From Runella salmonicolor (GTDB lineage Bacteria > Bacteroidota > Bacteroidia > Cytophagales > Spirosomataceae), in assembly GCF_024158025.1 (NCBI RefSeq), contig NZ_JAMZEL010000005.1, forward strand, positions 1 to 64,000: DNA of 64,000 nt, read 5' to 3'. Position 1 is the stretch's first letter. Each line of letters begins with the position of its first letter. This document shows, piece after piece, positions 1-8,898 of the stretch. Under the pieces are notes generated by a model, which was not told the origin of the DNA, ran no database searches, and worked only from the letters and a program-made list of their open reading frames with translations. The translations under genes and the position numbers were made by a program.

Positions 1-90
1 AACGCCAAAATCAAAGCGTTCAGAAGTCAGTTCAGAGGGGTAAGAAACGTAGAATTCTTCCTGTATCGGCTAACTCAGATATATGCTTAA
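1..90 (+). CDS. C-terminal end of an IS transposase (ISL3/ISAon1-like), partial
   Basis: Frame 1 is open from the first base and ends at a TAA at 88-90, giving 29 residues that start NAKIKAFRSQFRGVRN and end in FFLYRLTQIYA. This resembles the tail of DDE transposases of the ISL3/ISAon1 type, in which an 'N-x-KIK-x-FRxxFRG-x-RN' stretch follows the last acidic catalytic residue (recognised from memory of the family, not by a search). The rest of the gene lies outside the window. The right end of the element probably falls within roughly 100-130, where the CCACAACTTTTGG stretch could be part of the terminal repeat. I cannot define the inverted repeat or target duplication without the other end. 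The element sits about 55-90 bp from tRNA-Leu. Confidence 0.7.
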   Translation, partial: NAKIKAFRSQFRGVRNVEFFLYRLTQIYA

Positions 91-147
91 TCTAAGTTAC
101 TCCACAACTTTTGGTTTTGATCCGAACTAGCTAGCACTTTGTCTAAA

Positions 148-176
148 AACAAAAAAACTCTGCAAATGCAGAGTTT
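148..176 (-). terminator. Rho-independent terminator after tRNA-Leu
   Basis: A perfect 9-bp stem (155-163 with 168-176) has a 4-base AAAT loop. Read leftward it is followed by a run of seven T and then GTTTTT. It lies 5 bases beyond the 3' end of tRNA-Leu, so it very probably ends that transcript. Confidence 0.85.
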
Positions 177-180
177 CTCG

Positions 181-262
181 TGACGAAGGCGAGACTCGAA
201 CTCGCATGCCGTGAGGCACACGCACCTGAAACGTGCGTGTCTACCAATTCCACCACTTCGCC
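181..262 (-). tRNA. tRNA-Leu (anticodon CAG)
   Basis: Read on the minus strand, the sequence starts GGCGAAGTGG and ends CTTCGTCA. The 7-bp acceptor stem closes with one G-U pair, the discriminator base is A at 181, and no CCA is encoded. The D-arm (GGTAGAC), a long class II variable arm, and the T-arm (GTTCGAGTC) are all visible. The anticodon CAG lies at 226-228 with U33 before it and a 5-bp anticodon stem. The 82-nt length fits leucine tRNAs. The gene stands alone, between the IS remnant and the beta-CASP hydrolase. Confidence 0.95.
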
Positions 263-343
263 GGTTGTTTTGATGTTGCAAAGTAAGCGCTACTTCCTCA
301 TTTTCGCAACTTTCAGAGAGTGTTTTTTAGTAAAATCTACAAT

Positions 344-408
344 CGTAGGGGCAGGCCTTTGCATCTGCCCAGTATAAGGCTTGGTAGACGCAAGCGGCCG
401 CCGATGCG
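344..408. repeat. Imperfect palindrome (likely dispersed intergenic repeat)
   Basis: The sequence 346-372 reads inward against 381-406. The first arm itself carries a perfect GGGCAG/CTGCCC hairpin (349-354 with 365-370), while the second arm is a decayed inverse copy (TTGGTAGACGCAAGCGGCC against the expected CTGGGCAGATGCAAAGGCC). It sits just downstream of the beta-CASP gene, reading leftward, and could fold in its 3' mRNA. The arm design suggests a member of a dispersed repeat family, but no second copy lies in this window. Confidence 0.5.
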
Positions 409-413
409 GTTAT

Positions 414-1811
414 TTAAAGAAAGAAACCTTCGCCCTGCGCGGGAATTTCAACATTTCGGAATCCTTCGGCTTCGAGTCGTTCCTTGAATACTACTTGATT
501 TTCGTATTCGCCATGAACCAAAAACACCGTTTTCACCCGCGTGGGGTCTTGGCATTTCAAGAACTGAATGAGCTCGGTATAGTCAGCATGGGCTGAGAAT
601 GAATCCATTACCTCCACTCGTGCCCGTACTTGGAAAGTTTCTCCAAATATTTTCACTTCTGGTTGGCCACGTTTGAGCGCGGCCCCGAGGCTATCAGGCG
701 AGCAATAACCTACCAGTAAAATAGTGCTGTCGGGGTCAAGAATATTATTTTTAATGTGGTGCTTGATACGCCCCGCTTCGGCCATACCCGAGGCTGAAAT
801 AATCACGCAAGGCTCTTTGAGGTTGTTTATAGCTTTAGATTGTTCGACATCCGATATGTAGTATAAATTAGGAAAATTGAATGCGTCGCCGTCCTTTTCG
901 ATGTATTCTACAATATCGGGGTTAAAATATTCGTCGTGCTTTCGCATGATAGAGGTCGCTTTTATGGCCAACGGACTATCAATAAACACTTTGAGGCGTG
1001 GCAGTAATCCTTCATTTTCAAGTTGGTCAAGCGCATAAATTAGCTCCTGCGTACGGTCAACGGCAAAAGCAGGAATGATAAGCTTGCCCCCGCGCGTCAC
1101 GCAGGTATCGCGCACAATGCGCAGCAAATGCGCTTTCATGTCGGGCTCGGGCTCATGGACCCGGTTGCCGTAGGTAGATTCACAAATAATCACCTGTGCC
1201 TGTGGAAAGGGCTCAGGGCTGCGCAAAATTTTATCATTCGGACGGCCCACATCGCCCGAAAAAGTTACTTGCTTTTCAACACCTTGATCTTTAATGGTCA
1301 AATGTACCGCCGCACTGCCTAAGATGTGACCCGTATCGGTAAATCTAACTTTTACTTCATCACGGTTCAGCCAAAAATCTTCGTGGTATCCGACCGTCAC
1401 AAATAACTCAAGCGTTTGGCGCACATCGTTTTCGTCGTACAGTAACTCCAGTACAGCATCCCCTTTACGGCGGCGACGCTCGTTGATGCGTTCGAGGTCT
1501 TTTTGTTGAATAAACGCACTGTCGAGCAGCATAATATTACACAAGTCGGCCGTCGGTGGGGTACAGTAAATAGGCCCACGGTATCCCTGACGGACCAAAC
1601 GAGGCAATAAACCCGCGTGATCAATGTGGGCGTGAGAAAGAATAACAAAATCAATATCTTTGGCGCTAAACCCAAGGTTTTGGTTGAGATCTTGGGTATT
1701 GATACCCTGAAAAAGTCCACAATCAAGCAAGATTTTCGTTCCCTGTTCGGTCGTAATCAAGTGCTTAGTGCCCGTTACACGGCGTGCTGCACCATAGAAG
1801 TTTATTTTCAT
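414..1811 (-). CDS. MBL-fold beta-CASP metallo-hydrolase (CPSF73-like RNase family)
   Basis: This 465-residue protein belongs to the metallo-beta-lactamase/beta-CASP/RMMBL group, whose members are zinc-dependent RNA endo/exonucleases related to CPSF73. Visible features are the opening MKINFYGAAR, the zinc motif SHAHIDHAG (H60, H62, D64, H65), the beta-CASP segment containing SPLAIKAT, the ISASGMAEAG motif, a late FSAHAD histidine, and the C-terminal VFLVHGE strand of the RMMBL domain. Length and order are normal for single-polypeptide bacterial members. An upstream in-frame TTG at 1838 would add nine residues, but the family starts at the MKI motif, so I chose the ATG at 1811. The RNA target cannot be deduced. 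It is transcribed alone, leftward. Confidence 0.9.
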   Translation of the reverse strand: MKINFYGAARRVTGTKHLITTEQGTKILLDCGLFQGINTQDLNQNLGFSAKDIDFVILSHAHIDHAGLLPRLVRQGYRGPIYCTPPTADLCNIMLLDSAFIQQKDLERINERRRRKGDAVLELLYDENDVRQTLELFVTVGYHEDFWLNRDEVKVRFTDTGHILGSAAVHLTIKDQGVEKQVTFSGDVGRPNDKILRSPEPFPQAQVIICESTYGNRVHEPEPDMKAHLLRIVRDTCVTRGGKLIIPAFAVDRTQELIYALDQLENEGLLPRLKVFIDSPLAIKATSIMRKHDEYFNPDIVEYIEKDGDAFNFPNLYYISDVEQSKAINNLKEPCVIISASGMAEAGRIKHHIKNNILDPDSTILLVGYCSPDSLGAALKRGQPEVKIFGETFQVRARVEVMDSFSAHADYTELIQFLKCQDPTRVKTVFLVHGEYENQVVFKERLEAEGFRNVEIPAQGEGFFL

Positions 1812-1916
1812 CTGTTTTCGGAATCGTTTATCTTCCAAGTATACTAAAAATTTACAAAGAATACTTTGAGGACTGAAACTAAGAAGCAGGAAACATGAAG
1901 TAAGAGCGCTAATCGT

Positions 1917-4712
1917 CTATTCTTTCGTCACTACTTCATCCAAATTGAGCATGGCGTTGGTGGTTACGGTCAGGGCGGCGAGTTCTGGTCTAGCATTGGG
2001 TTCGTTGGCTAGTAGTTTCTTTGCACCTTCGGGATTCTTGCGGTATTCGGCCAGTGATTTTTGATACAACTTCATCAGCACTTGTAAGCGTTTGGTCGAA
2101 ATAGTACGGTACGTCAGGCGGCGATAAGCCTCCCGAATCTGCTGCTGAGGCTGCGAATATTGCGCCGCAATCGTTTCGGAAAAACAATGCGCCACTTCCA
2201 GATACACGGGGTCATTGAGCGTTACTAAGGCCTGCAAAGGCGTGTTGGTCCGTAAGCGTCGCACTTGACAAAACTCCCGACTCGGCGCGTCGAAAGTCAC
2301 CATAGAAGGATAAGGTGCGGTGCGTTTCCAATAAATATACAACGCACGGCGGTAGCGATCTTCACCCGCGCTGAGTTGCCACTTGGCCCCATCGTAGGGC
2401 GACAGCCAGATATTATCGGGCTGCAAAGGCATTACGCTTTTTCCGTACATTTTTCGGGACAATAATCCACTTACGGCCAGCATTTGATCGCGCACCTGCT
2501 CGGCCGTCAGGCGGACCCGCGCCCCGCGCGACAGCCATTTATTGTAGGGGTCTTTTTCCAACTTTTCGGGTGTCACCGCCGAGCTTTGACGATAGGTAGC
2601 CGACAGCACGATTTTTTTCAACGCCTTCTTAATGCTCCACTGTTGCGTTTCCATAAGCTCTACCGAAAGCCAATCAAGCAATGCTTGATGCGTGGGGGCA
2701 ATCCCCTGAGAACCAAAGTCTTCTACCGTTTCTACAATACCCGTTCCGAACAATTGTTCCCACAAACGATTTACGGCCACGCGGGCTGTCAGTGGGTGGT
2801 TGCGCGAGGTCATCCATTGGGCCAAACCCAAACGATTGGGCGATTTTTGTCGCAGTTGATCGTTTTCTGCGCCTTTTACTTTAAAAATATCCGGTACATC
2901 AGGCTGAACTTTAGCCCCTTTTACGGTCCAATTTCCGCGAATAAAGACGTGGGTTTGGCGCGCCAAGTCCCCGTGACCATCGTACATAATAGGTGTGTTT
3001 TCGACATTACCCGTCAGGATTTGGGCGTATTCTTTTTCAATTTCGGCAAATGCGGGCTGGTCACTTCCCGGTAACGCCTGCTGAAACGTCGCCCATTTAA
3101 TCTGCACCCATTCTTTGGGTGTTTTGGGGCTTTTGAGCGTCCAGTAAAGCGTTCTTTTTCCAGCATCAGGCAATACTGGCAAAATCACAACGGTATCTCG
3201 CCCTGCGCCTCCCGTCTTGGGAACCGCCAACGATGCTACTATTTTGCCGCGCAAACTATCCTGATGAAGTTCTAACAACGCATTTTCGGCGTTGGTCCCA
3301 ATGGCTATCAAAAGGCGACGTTTGCCCGTCAACGTCACATTTTGCCAACGCGCCGAACCGTTGTCTTGAATACCAAAATATTTGGCATCTAGCAACGACG
3401 CATTAACATGTTGGTCAAAATCGTGAGAGTTAACTTTAGGCTCCATGATGCGTACAAACTGCCGAAACTCAGCAAGATTCATTGCTTTCGTCCCATTTTT
3501 GGGGGCATTTTGTTGAATCCAGCTTTCAACTTTCGCAATCCTAAGCGAGTCTTCGCTCTTATAAAAACGCAGGGTGGGCGTTTCGCTGGTGACGTCTTCA
3601 TCACGAGAATTATTGAAAAACGCCATGTATTTGTAATATTCTTCGTGCCTGAACGGGTCGTAAGGGTGGCTATGGCATTGCACACAACTGAAAGTCGTTC
3701 CCTGAAAAACATCCCAGGTGGTATTGACCCGGTCGATGACCGCCGCTACGCGAAACTCTTCGTCCTGCGTACCGCCTTCATCGTTGGTCATGGTGTTGCG
3801 GTGAAATCCCGTTGCAATGAGGTTATCGTCCGTCGCGTTGGGCAACAAATCCCCCGCCAACTGTTCCGTCACAAATCGGTCGTAGGGTTTGTCTTCGTTG
3901 TAGGCTTTGATAAGCCAATCGCGGTAGCGCCAGATGCTGCGCCCGGGGTCGCGCTCGTAGCCTTTGGTGTCGGCATAGCGCGCCAAATCCAACCATGTAC
4001 CCGCCCAACGTTCTCCGTAAGCCGACGAAGCCAACAGCGAATCGACGAGCGTTTCGTAGGCTTTGGGCGATGTATCACGAAGAAATTGTTGTACCTGCGC
4101 ATCCGTAGGTGGGAGCCCCGTCAAATCGAGACTTACTCGCCTAATGAGCGTGGCACGGTCGGCTTCGGGCGCAGGTTTAAGGCCTTGCTCTCGTAGTTTT
4201 TCAAGAACAAAATGGTCAATTTCATTTTTGGCCCAACGGGTTTCTTCGTCGTCAGTTAAGCCGATTCGCGCCAAAAAACTACCAATCTTGGGTACATCTG
4301 GGCGCTCGGTGCGGTTGTAAGCCCAGTGGTTTCCCCATTGAGCACCTTGGTCAATCCACTTTGTGAGTACCTCCACGTCTTCTTCCGTCAACGGCGGACC
4401 GTCTTTGGGCATTTTATCTTCGTGGCCTTCTGGCAATAAGATACGCCGCATCATTTCACTATCATCGGCATCACCCGCCACCACGGGTGGTTTGCCCGAT
4501 TTAGCGGGTTGGTACATATCTTGTTCGAACAGAAAACTTACTCCTCCCGCCTTTTTGACACCTCCATGGCACGCCATGCAATGCTTGTTCAAAATGGGTT
4601 TCACTTCGTCGTTGAAATCCACCCGATGTTCAAACATTCCTAAAAACGAAAATGAGCTCAGCAATATCACTGCGACCACTCCCGTAAATATCCATTTTGG
4701 TTTTATTGCCAT
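1917..4712 (-). CDS. PSCyt1/DUF1549/DUF1553 (PSD1) secreted cytochrome protein
   Basis: The 931-residue protein has an N-terminal membrane anchor or signal segment (about residues 8-26), then a planctomycete-type cytochrome C domain with a heme-binding CMACH (C45-H49). Next come a DUF1549 (PSCyt2) domain containing a second CVQCH motif and the typical HPYDP, and a DUF1553 (PSD1) domain in the C-terminal half with RVAVNRLWEQLFG and TNTPLQAL. These large proteins are common in planctomycetes and some Bacteroidota and are usually proposed to act in polysaccharide or sugar oxidation in the periplasm; no reaction is proven. The ATG at 4712 was preferred over an in-frame GTG at 4724. There is no partner gene directly beside it; PVC-type dehydrogenase partners are typical, and one lies further on at 10226. 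Confidence 0.88.
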   Translation of the reverse strand: MAIKPKWIFTGVVAVILLSSFSFLGMFEHRVDFNDEVKPILNKHCMACHGGVKKAGGVSFLFEQDMYQPAKSGKPPVVAGDADDSEMMRRILLPEGHEDKMPKDGPPLTEEDVEVLTKWIDQGAQWGNHWAYNRTERPDVPKIGSFLARIGLTDDEETRWAKNEIDHFVLEKLREQGLKPAPEADRATLIRRVSLDLTGLPPTDAQVQQFLRDTSPKAYETLVDSLLASSAYGERWAGTWLDLARYADTKGYERDPGRSIWRYRDWLIKAYNEDKPYDRFVTEQLAGDLLPNATDDNLIATGFHRNTMTNDEGGTQDEEFRVAAVIDRVNTTWDVFQGTTFSCVQCHSHPYDPFRHEEYYKYMAFFNNSRDEDVTSETPTLRFYKSEDSLRIAKVESWIQQNAPKNGTKAMNLAEFRQFVRIMEPKVNSHDFDQHVNASLLDAKYFGIQDNGSARWQNVTLTGKRRLLIAIGTNAENALLELHQDSLRGKIVASLAVPKTGGAGRDTVVILPVLPDAGKRTLYWTLKSPKTPKEWVQIKWATFQQALPGSDQPAFAEIEKEYAQILTGNVENTPIMYDGHGDLARQTHVFIRGNWTVKGAKVQPDVPDIFKVKGAENDQLRQKSPNRLGLAQWMTSRNHPLTARVAVNRLWEQLFGTGIVETVEDFGSQGIAPTHQALLDWLSVELMETQQWSIKKALKKIVLSATYRQSSAVTPEKLEKDPYNKWLSRGARVRLTAEQVRDQMLAVSGLLSRKMYGKSVMPLQPDNIWLSPYDGAKWQLSAGEDRYRRALYIYWKRTAPYPSMVTFDAPSREFCQVRRLRTNTPLQALVTLNDPVYLEVAHCFSETIAAQYSQPQQQIREAYRRLTYRTISTKRLQVLMKLYQKSLAEYRKNPEGAKKLLANEPNARPELAALTVTTNAMLNLDEVVTKE

Positions 4713-4823
4713 TTTAATCTGCACATTAAACTACCTTTCATAAAGGCAGAAAGTGGGTTTTTCTTACCCGTTTGGAGCGGCTGTTTTGGGTTTTTGTTTA
4801 TCTTTCATCCAAAAACCTAAACC

Positions 4824-5651
4824 ATGTCAGAAATTACCCAAAACCTCATTGCAAAAGATGGGCTTACGCTGTTTACACAGTCATGGCCCATCGAAACCCC
4901 TAAGGGCATCATTGCGCTCGTCCACGGTTTTGGAGAACACAGCGGCAGGTATGCGCACGTGGCCGAATTTTTCAACAAAAATGGGTATTCTGTTTACGCC
5001 CTTGATAACCGAGGTCATGGAAAATCGGAAGGTAAACGCGGGCACGCCCCCAAATACGACGCGTATTTAAATGACATTGAGACCTTTCTGGAGTTTGTCA
5101 CCTATGAAAACTCTTCCGCACCATTGTTTCTTTACGGACATTCGATGGGCGGGAATTTGGTACTAAACTATGTATTACGCCGCAAGCCAGCCCTGAAAGG
5201 CCTGATTGTCAGTGGGCCGTGGATACAATTAGCGTTTGAGCCTAAACCCATTTTGATTACGTTGGGCAAACTAATGCGCTCGGTTTTTCCCAGCTTCAGT
5301 CAAGAGAGTGGCTTGGCTCAGGAGCATATTTCAAAAGATACAGCAGTAGTTGAAGCGTACAAAAATGACCCGTTGGTGCATGGTTTTATTACGGCATCGG
5401 CCAGTATTGGCATTTTGGAAGCGGCCGCTTTTCTCAACAGTTATTCGGATACCATGCCGGTTCCAACATTACTAATGCACGGCGCAGAAGATAAACTTAC
5501 CTCACAGCCTGCAAGTGAGGCATTTGCGCATCGAGTAAGCGGTCCAATTACCTATAAAAAATGGGATGGAATGTACCACGAAATTCATAATGAACCCAGT
5601 AAGTTGGAAGTGTTTAACTACATCCTCGGGTGGATGGAAAGAAACGTTTGA
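4824..5651 (+). CDS. Alpha/beta hydrolase, monoacylglycerol lipase-like
   Basis: This 275-residue cytoplasmic serine hydrolase has the Hydrolase_4 (serine aminopeptidase S33/monoacylglycerol lipase) layout. The oxyanion motif HGFGEHSGRY is near residue 34, LDNRGHGKS near 60, and the nucleophile elbow GHSMGG places Ser107. The acid is Asp223 in HGAEDKLTS and the base is His252 in MYHEIHNE. All three catalytic residues are present and the length is normal. The likely reaction is hydrolysis of monoglycerides or similar lipid esters, but substrate cannot be fixed from sequence. It is the only rightward gene between 414 and 15279 and ends at a shared bidirectional terminator. Confidence 0.9.
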   Translation: MSEITQNLIAKDGLTLFTQSWPIETPKGIIALVHGFGEHSGRYAHVAEFFNKNGYSVYALDNRGHGKSEGKRGHAPKYDAYLNDIETFLEFVTYENSSAPLFLYGHSMGGNLVLNYVLRRKPALKGLIVSGPWIQLAFEPKPILITLGKLMRSVFPSFSQESGLAQEHISKDTAVVEAYKNDPLVHGFITASASIGILEAAAFLNSYSDTMPVPTLLMHGAEDKLTSQPASEAFAHRVSGPITYKKWDGMYHEIHNEPSKLEVFNYILGWMERNV

Positions 5652-5668
5652 CACCCTTCTAAACCAAT

Positions 5669-5706
5669 AAAAAAGCCCTGCCAAAAACAATTAGCAGGGC
5701 TTTTTT
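5669..5706. terminator. Bidirectional terminator between convergent genes
   Basis: A 12-bp stem (5669-5681 with 5694-5706; AAAAAAGCCCTGC against GCAGGGCTTTTTT) encloses a 12-base A-rich loop. The A and T runs make it work in both directions, ending the hydrolase gene and the leftward small membrane protein gene. Confidence 0.9.
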
Positions 5707-5718
5707 AGGTACTAACCG

Positions 5719-6051
5719 TTATGCCAGCGCTCGACGGCAGTAGTAACCTGCCATACCCGCAAAACCTGATACGATTCCGCCAATCAGCGTTGTAATCACT
5801 ACCAGAACCAGCACATTGGGAATTTTAAAAATGTCGGCTACTTTTTGACCAATGAGTCCTTCATTGACAAAATGTTGATAAGAAGCGTAACCTAACCATA
5901 ACGTTGCCGCTGCAAAAAAAGCAACTCCAAAAGCTTTTAAGGCAGCATCTGCTTTCCACAAGCATAACACAAAACACACGATAGGCATCAACCACCAAGG
6001 GCCAAAATATTGCGCAATGGCACTGAATAGAATGATAAGAACGTAAAGCAT
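5719..6051 (-). CDS. Small integral membrane protein of unknown function
   Basis: A 110-residue protein that is almost wholly hydrophobic, with three to four predicted membrane segments (about residues 1-14, 20-33, 39-57 and 78-103). The stretch between about 58 and 78 is polar and contains a GLIGQKVADIF segment. The last segment is glycine-rich (TTLIGGIVSGFAG) and ends in a short basic tail, CRRALA. I do not recognise a named family. It starts with an ATG and is followed by a good terminator, so it is very likely a real gene. The 170 bp upstream are AT-rich and separate it from the penicillin acylase gene. Confidence 0.75.
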   Translation of the reverse strand: MLYVLIILFSAIAQYFGPWWLMPIVCFVLCLWKADAALKAFGVAFFAAATLWLGYASYQHFVNEGLIGQKVADIFKIPNVLVLVVITTLIGGIVSGFAGMAGYYCRRALA

Positions 6052-6225
6052 AACTTTGAGTTTAGGAGAATGAAAACGTACTGTAATCTATGAAGTACTT
6101 AGGAATTACGCAAAAATAGTTAGTTTATACTTATTTTAATAGCATAATTCCCTAGTTTTCAGCGGATTTTAACAAAATATGACCAACTATCTAATTTAAC
6201 AACAATATCTATGGTATTAAACCGT

Positions 6226-8676
6226 TCATTTACTCAATTTTAGGGTCGAAATAATCTTAGGATGATTCTCTTCTTTTGACTTCAAATAAACCAGTTCATT
6301 CAGCTCTCCCTTGGCCCAGCGGTCAATCATATTGTCATACAAACGGCTTCCTGGGTTTCCAGACTGACCTCCCGGATACAGTCCGATGGCTTTAGGCCAC
6401 GTTTTGTCCAATTGCACCACCATCCGCCACGACGGTCCATGACCTCCCTCGGTCGTGGCATTGACTATGTTTGCACCGCCACCGTTGATGACATCCATCC
6501 GTGAGAAAGACTTAAAAAGTGGCACAAGATGTTTAATATCAGTGCCTTTTGCCTTCCCCCACGCCCAAGATTCTTCATTGATACGTCCGTGTTTGTCAAT
6601 GAGCGAATCTATCGTAGCCGCAAAGGTCGTGCGAACAATATCGGCGGCCGTTTCAGTCTTTTTAGGAGTTCTTTTATCATCAAACCATTTCGAATTTGGT
6701 TGCTTTTGAAGCAAGGCCCACGTGCGGTCACGGGTGGGAAGCATCATGGGAGCTTTTTTATCAGTTGACGGAAAATCATCATCCCATATTGCCAAACGCA
6801 GTTCTTTGACCCAACGCTCAAAAATCGTCGGCCCTAGCTCTTCGGGGTCGTTTCTTAGGTTCCAGTTCGCCAAAATCTGATACGCAGGATTGGCTTTTGA
6901 GCTTGAATCTTTTTCCAATATTTTGAGCAAATCGGGCAAAACCCGGCGAGCTTCTACGTTAAAATTATCGTTTTGGAGCAGGCGCAGACTGTCGATGGTG
7001 GCTTGGGTCATTTTTTCCAGACGCTCATTTATCCGAATTCCTCGCTCACCCGGCGCAAATTTCCACCCCAAATAATAGGGATAAGAAGGGTCAGCAGGAA
7101 ATTGATTGGCCGAACTTACGTACCCACGCGCTGGATTTTTGACGTATGGATTTTGCTCCACGGGAATCCAATCACGCCAGTCGTGTGCAGGATTAGCCCC
7201 ATCCAACACAAACTTGCCCTGCTCTTTCCACTTAAGCGGCAAATGTCCCGCCGAGGTAATCGCCACGTCATTTTGATTGCTTGCAAACACAACGTTGAAC
7301 GCTGGTGAAGCCAAATAAGGCAAAATAGCCCGGTAATCATCGTAGTTTTTGGCGCGATTAATCATGTACAACGCTTTCAACGAATTCCCCACCGCCACGG
7401 GCCCAATCCACGTGAGGGCATGACCCACGGGCAAATCTCCCATAAACGGCGTTTGTCCGTCACTGTAAAGAATCGGCCCGTGATGGGTATACCGAACTGT
7501 ATCTTGCACGGCTTTTGCCTCCCCTTTCACCCTAAATTCATTGACTTTCATGGTCACTGGTCGCCATTGCCCGTCGTGTTGGTATTCTTTCTGCGTTTTG
7601 TCTTTGAACTGAATTTGGTAAAAATCAAACACATCGGAGCCCACATTGGTCATTCCCCAGGCAATGTCTTTATTAAAACCAATCCCTATACCCGGCCAGC
7701 CAGGCACACACACACCATAGACATTGACGGTGGGCGACACGAGCTGCATCTGGTACCAGATAGAAGGAAGGGATAGACCCAAGTGCGGGTCATTGGAAAG
7801 CAAGGGCAATCCAGTTGCAGTGCGCGAACCATGCACAGCCCAGTTGTTGGACCCAATACCGGGGTTCTCTGATTCTATGTCTAGCCGGGCGGCTACGCTT
7901 GCTTTCAACATTTCGGGTACTTTGGGCACGGCCACAGGCGTAAAATCCCACTTAGTCCCTTTAGGAATGATGGGTGATTCTTCGATAGGATAATTGGGGA
8001 ACAAATCTTTGACGACTTCTTTTCCGTGCGCAGCCAATGTATTTGACATACGATAATCATCGGAGCGGGCGTTCATGTCTTTGCGCATTAGCATCTCCAC
8101 CAAGGCCGTTTTTAACGGCGACCATGCTTCGGGGCTATACCCCAAAATCTTGAACTCAATCGCTAAATCTTTGTATTCAACCTGCTCGATATACGCATTT
8201 ATTCCCGCCGAATACGACTCCGCAACCAGTTTTGACTCAGGGTCTTTCATGAATACTTCGGCGAGTTTTGCGGCTCCTTCTGGTAATTGAAGACGGCGAT
8301 TATAACGGTCAAAGTCAAGCGCTAAAGGCCCCATTACTTCACTCAATCGACCAGAAGTAACGCGGGTATAAAAATCCATTTGCCACAGGCGGTCACGCGC
8401 AATGATGTATCCTTGGGCAAAAAATAAATCCTCGTCGTTGTCGGCAAAAATATGGGGTACACCGTTGTCGTCGTATTTTACAATCACCTCGCCCTTTAGC
8501 CCTTGTAGTTTTAATTCAGAAGAGGATGCTTTTTGGGGCGCTTCGTCATTTTGCCAAAACCCAGTAAAAGGACTAAAAAAAGGCCCTAAAGCGGGAGCAG
8601 GACCTAATGGTTGATTGAGCAGGTACGTCAGTCCACCAGCTACCAGCAGACTCAACAACGCACGGATGTACTTCAT
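6226..8676 (-). CDS. Penicillin acylase family protein (N-terminal nucleophile amidohydrolase)
   Basis: This 816-residue exported protein belongs to the penicillin/cephalosporin/AHL acylase (S45) family, which cleaves amide bonds of acylated substrates such as N-acyl-homoserine lactones after self-cleavage. An N-terminal signal or anchor (residues 1-20) is followed by the A-chain with DDNGVPHIFA and FAQGYIIARDRLWQMD. The autocatalytic site GSNNW places the nucleophile Ser276, after which the B-chain begins, with PHLGLSLPSIWYQ next. The conserved C-terminal GGQSGNPGS stretch is present. Length is normal. The substrate, whether antibiotic, quorum signal or acyl-amino acid, cannot be told. It is a single gene with no visible operon partner. 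Confidence 0.9.
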   Translation of the reverse strand: MKYIRALLSLLVAGGLTYLLNQPLGPAPALGPFFSPFTGFWQNDEAPQKASSSELKLQGLKGEVIVKYDDNGVPHIFADNDEDLFFAQGYIIARDRLWQMDFYTRVTSGRLSEVMGPLALDFDRYNRRLQLPEGAAKLAEVFMKDPESKLVAESYSAGINAYIEQVEYKDLAIEFKILGYSPEAWSPLKTALVEMLMRKDMNARSDDYRMSNTLAAHGKEVVKDLFPNYPIEESPIIPKGTKWDFTPVAVPKVPEMLKASVAARLDIESENPGIGSNNWAVHGSRTATGLPLLSNDPHLGLSLPSIWYQMQLVSPTVNVYGVCVPGWPGIGIGFNKDIAWGMTNVGSDVFDFYQIQFKDKTQKEYQHDGQWRPVTMKVNEFRVKGEAKAVQDTVRYTHHGPILYSDGQTPFMGDLPVGHALTWIGPVAVGNSLKALYMINRAKNYDDYRAILPYLASPAFNVVFASNQNDVAITSAGHLPLKWKEQGKFVLDGANPAHDWRDWIPVEQNPYVKNPARGYVSSANQFPADPSYPYYLGWKFAPGERGIRINERLEKMTQATIDSLRLLQNDNFNVEARRVLPDLLKILEKDSSSKANPAYQILANWNLRNDPEELGPTIFERWVKELRLAIWDDDFPSTDKKAPMMLPTRDRTWALLQKQPNSKWFDDKRTPKKTETAADIVRTTFAATIDSLIDKHGRINEESWAWGKAKGTDIKHLVPLFKSFSRMDVINGGGANIVNATTEGGHGPSWRMVVQLDKTWPKAIGLYPGGQSGNPGSRLYDNMIDRWAKGELNELVYLKSKEENHPKIISTLKLSK

Positions 8677-8811
8677 TGATGAATAAAAAAAATAATTAAT
8701 ATGGATTTTTTAATAAAAAATTGACTTTTGGAACCGCAATTTAGAACAAAACTCGACGAACAACCCATACAGGATTAAAAAAATCGTAAACTAATTTTTA
8801 AAAAAGCGACA

Positions 8812-8857
8812 AAAAACAAAAAGCCTCAGAGAATGACAAAACCATTCACTCAGAGGC
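8812..8857 (-). terminator. Terminator downstream of the DEAD-box helicase gene
   Basis: Reading leftward, a GCCTC/GAGGC outer stem (8823-8827 with 8853-8857) and a GAATG/CATTC inner stem form a hairpin with a small internal loop, followed by a long T-rich tract (TTTTTGTTTTTTG). It lies about 40 bp after the helicase stop codon. Confidence 0.75.
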
Positions 8858-8898
8858 CCTTAATTCTATACTTATTAAAAAAAGTCTTTGCGTAGCTT

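Noticed and set aside
87..281. Open frames across the tRNA-Leu region on both strands (also 180-377)
   Set aside because: They run through the tRNA gene and its terminator; the tRNA explains the sequence.
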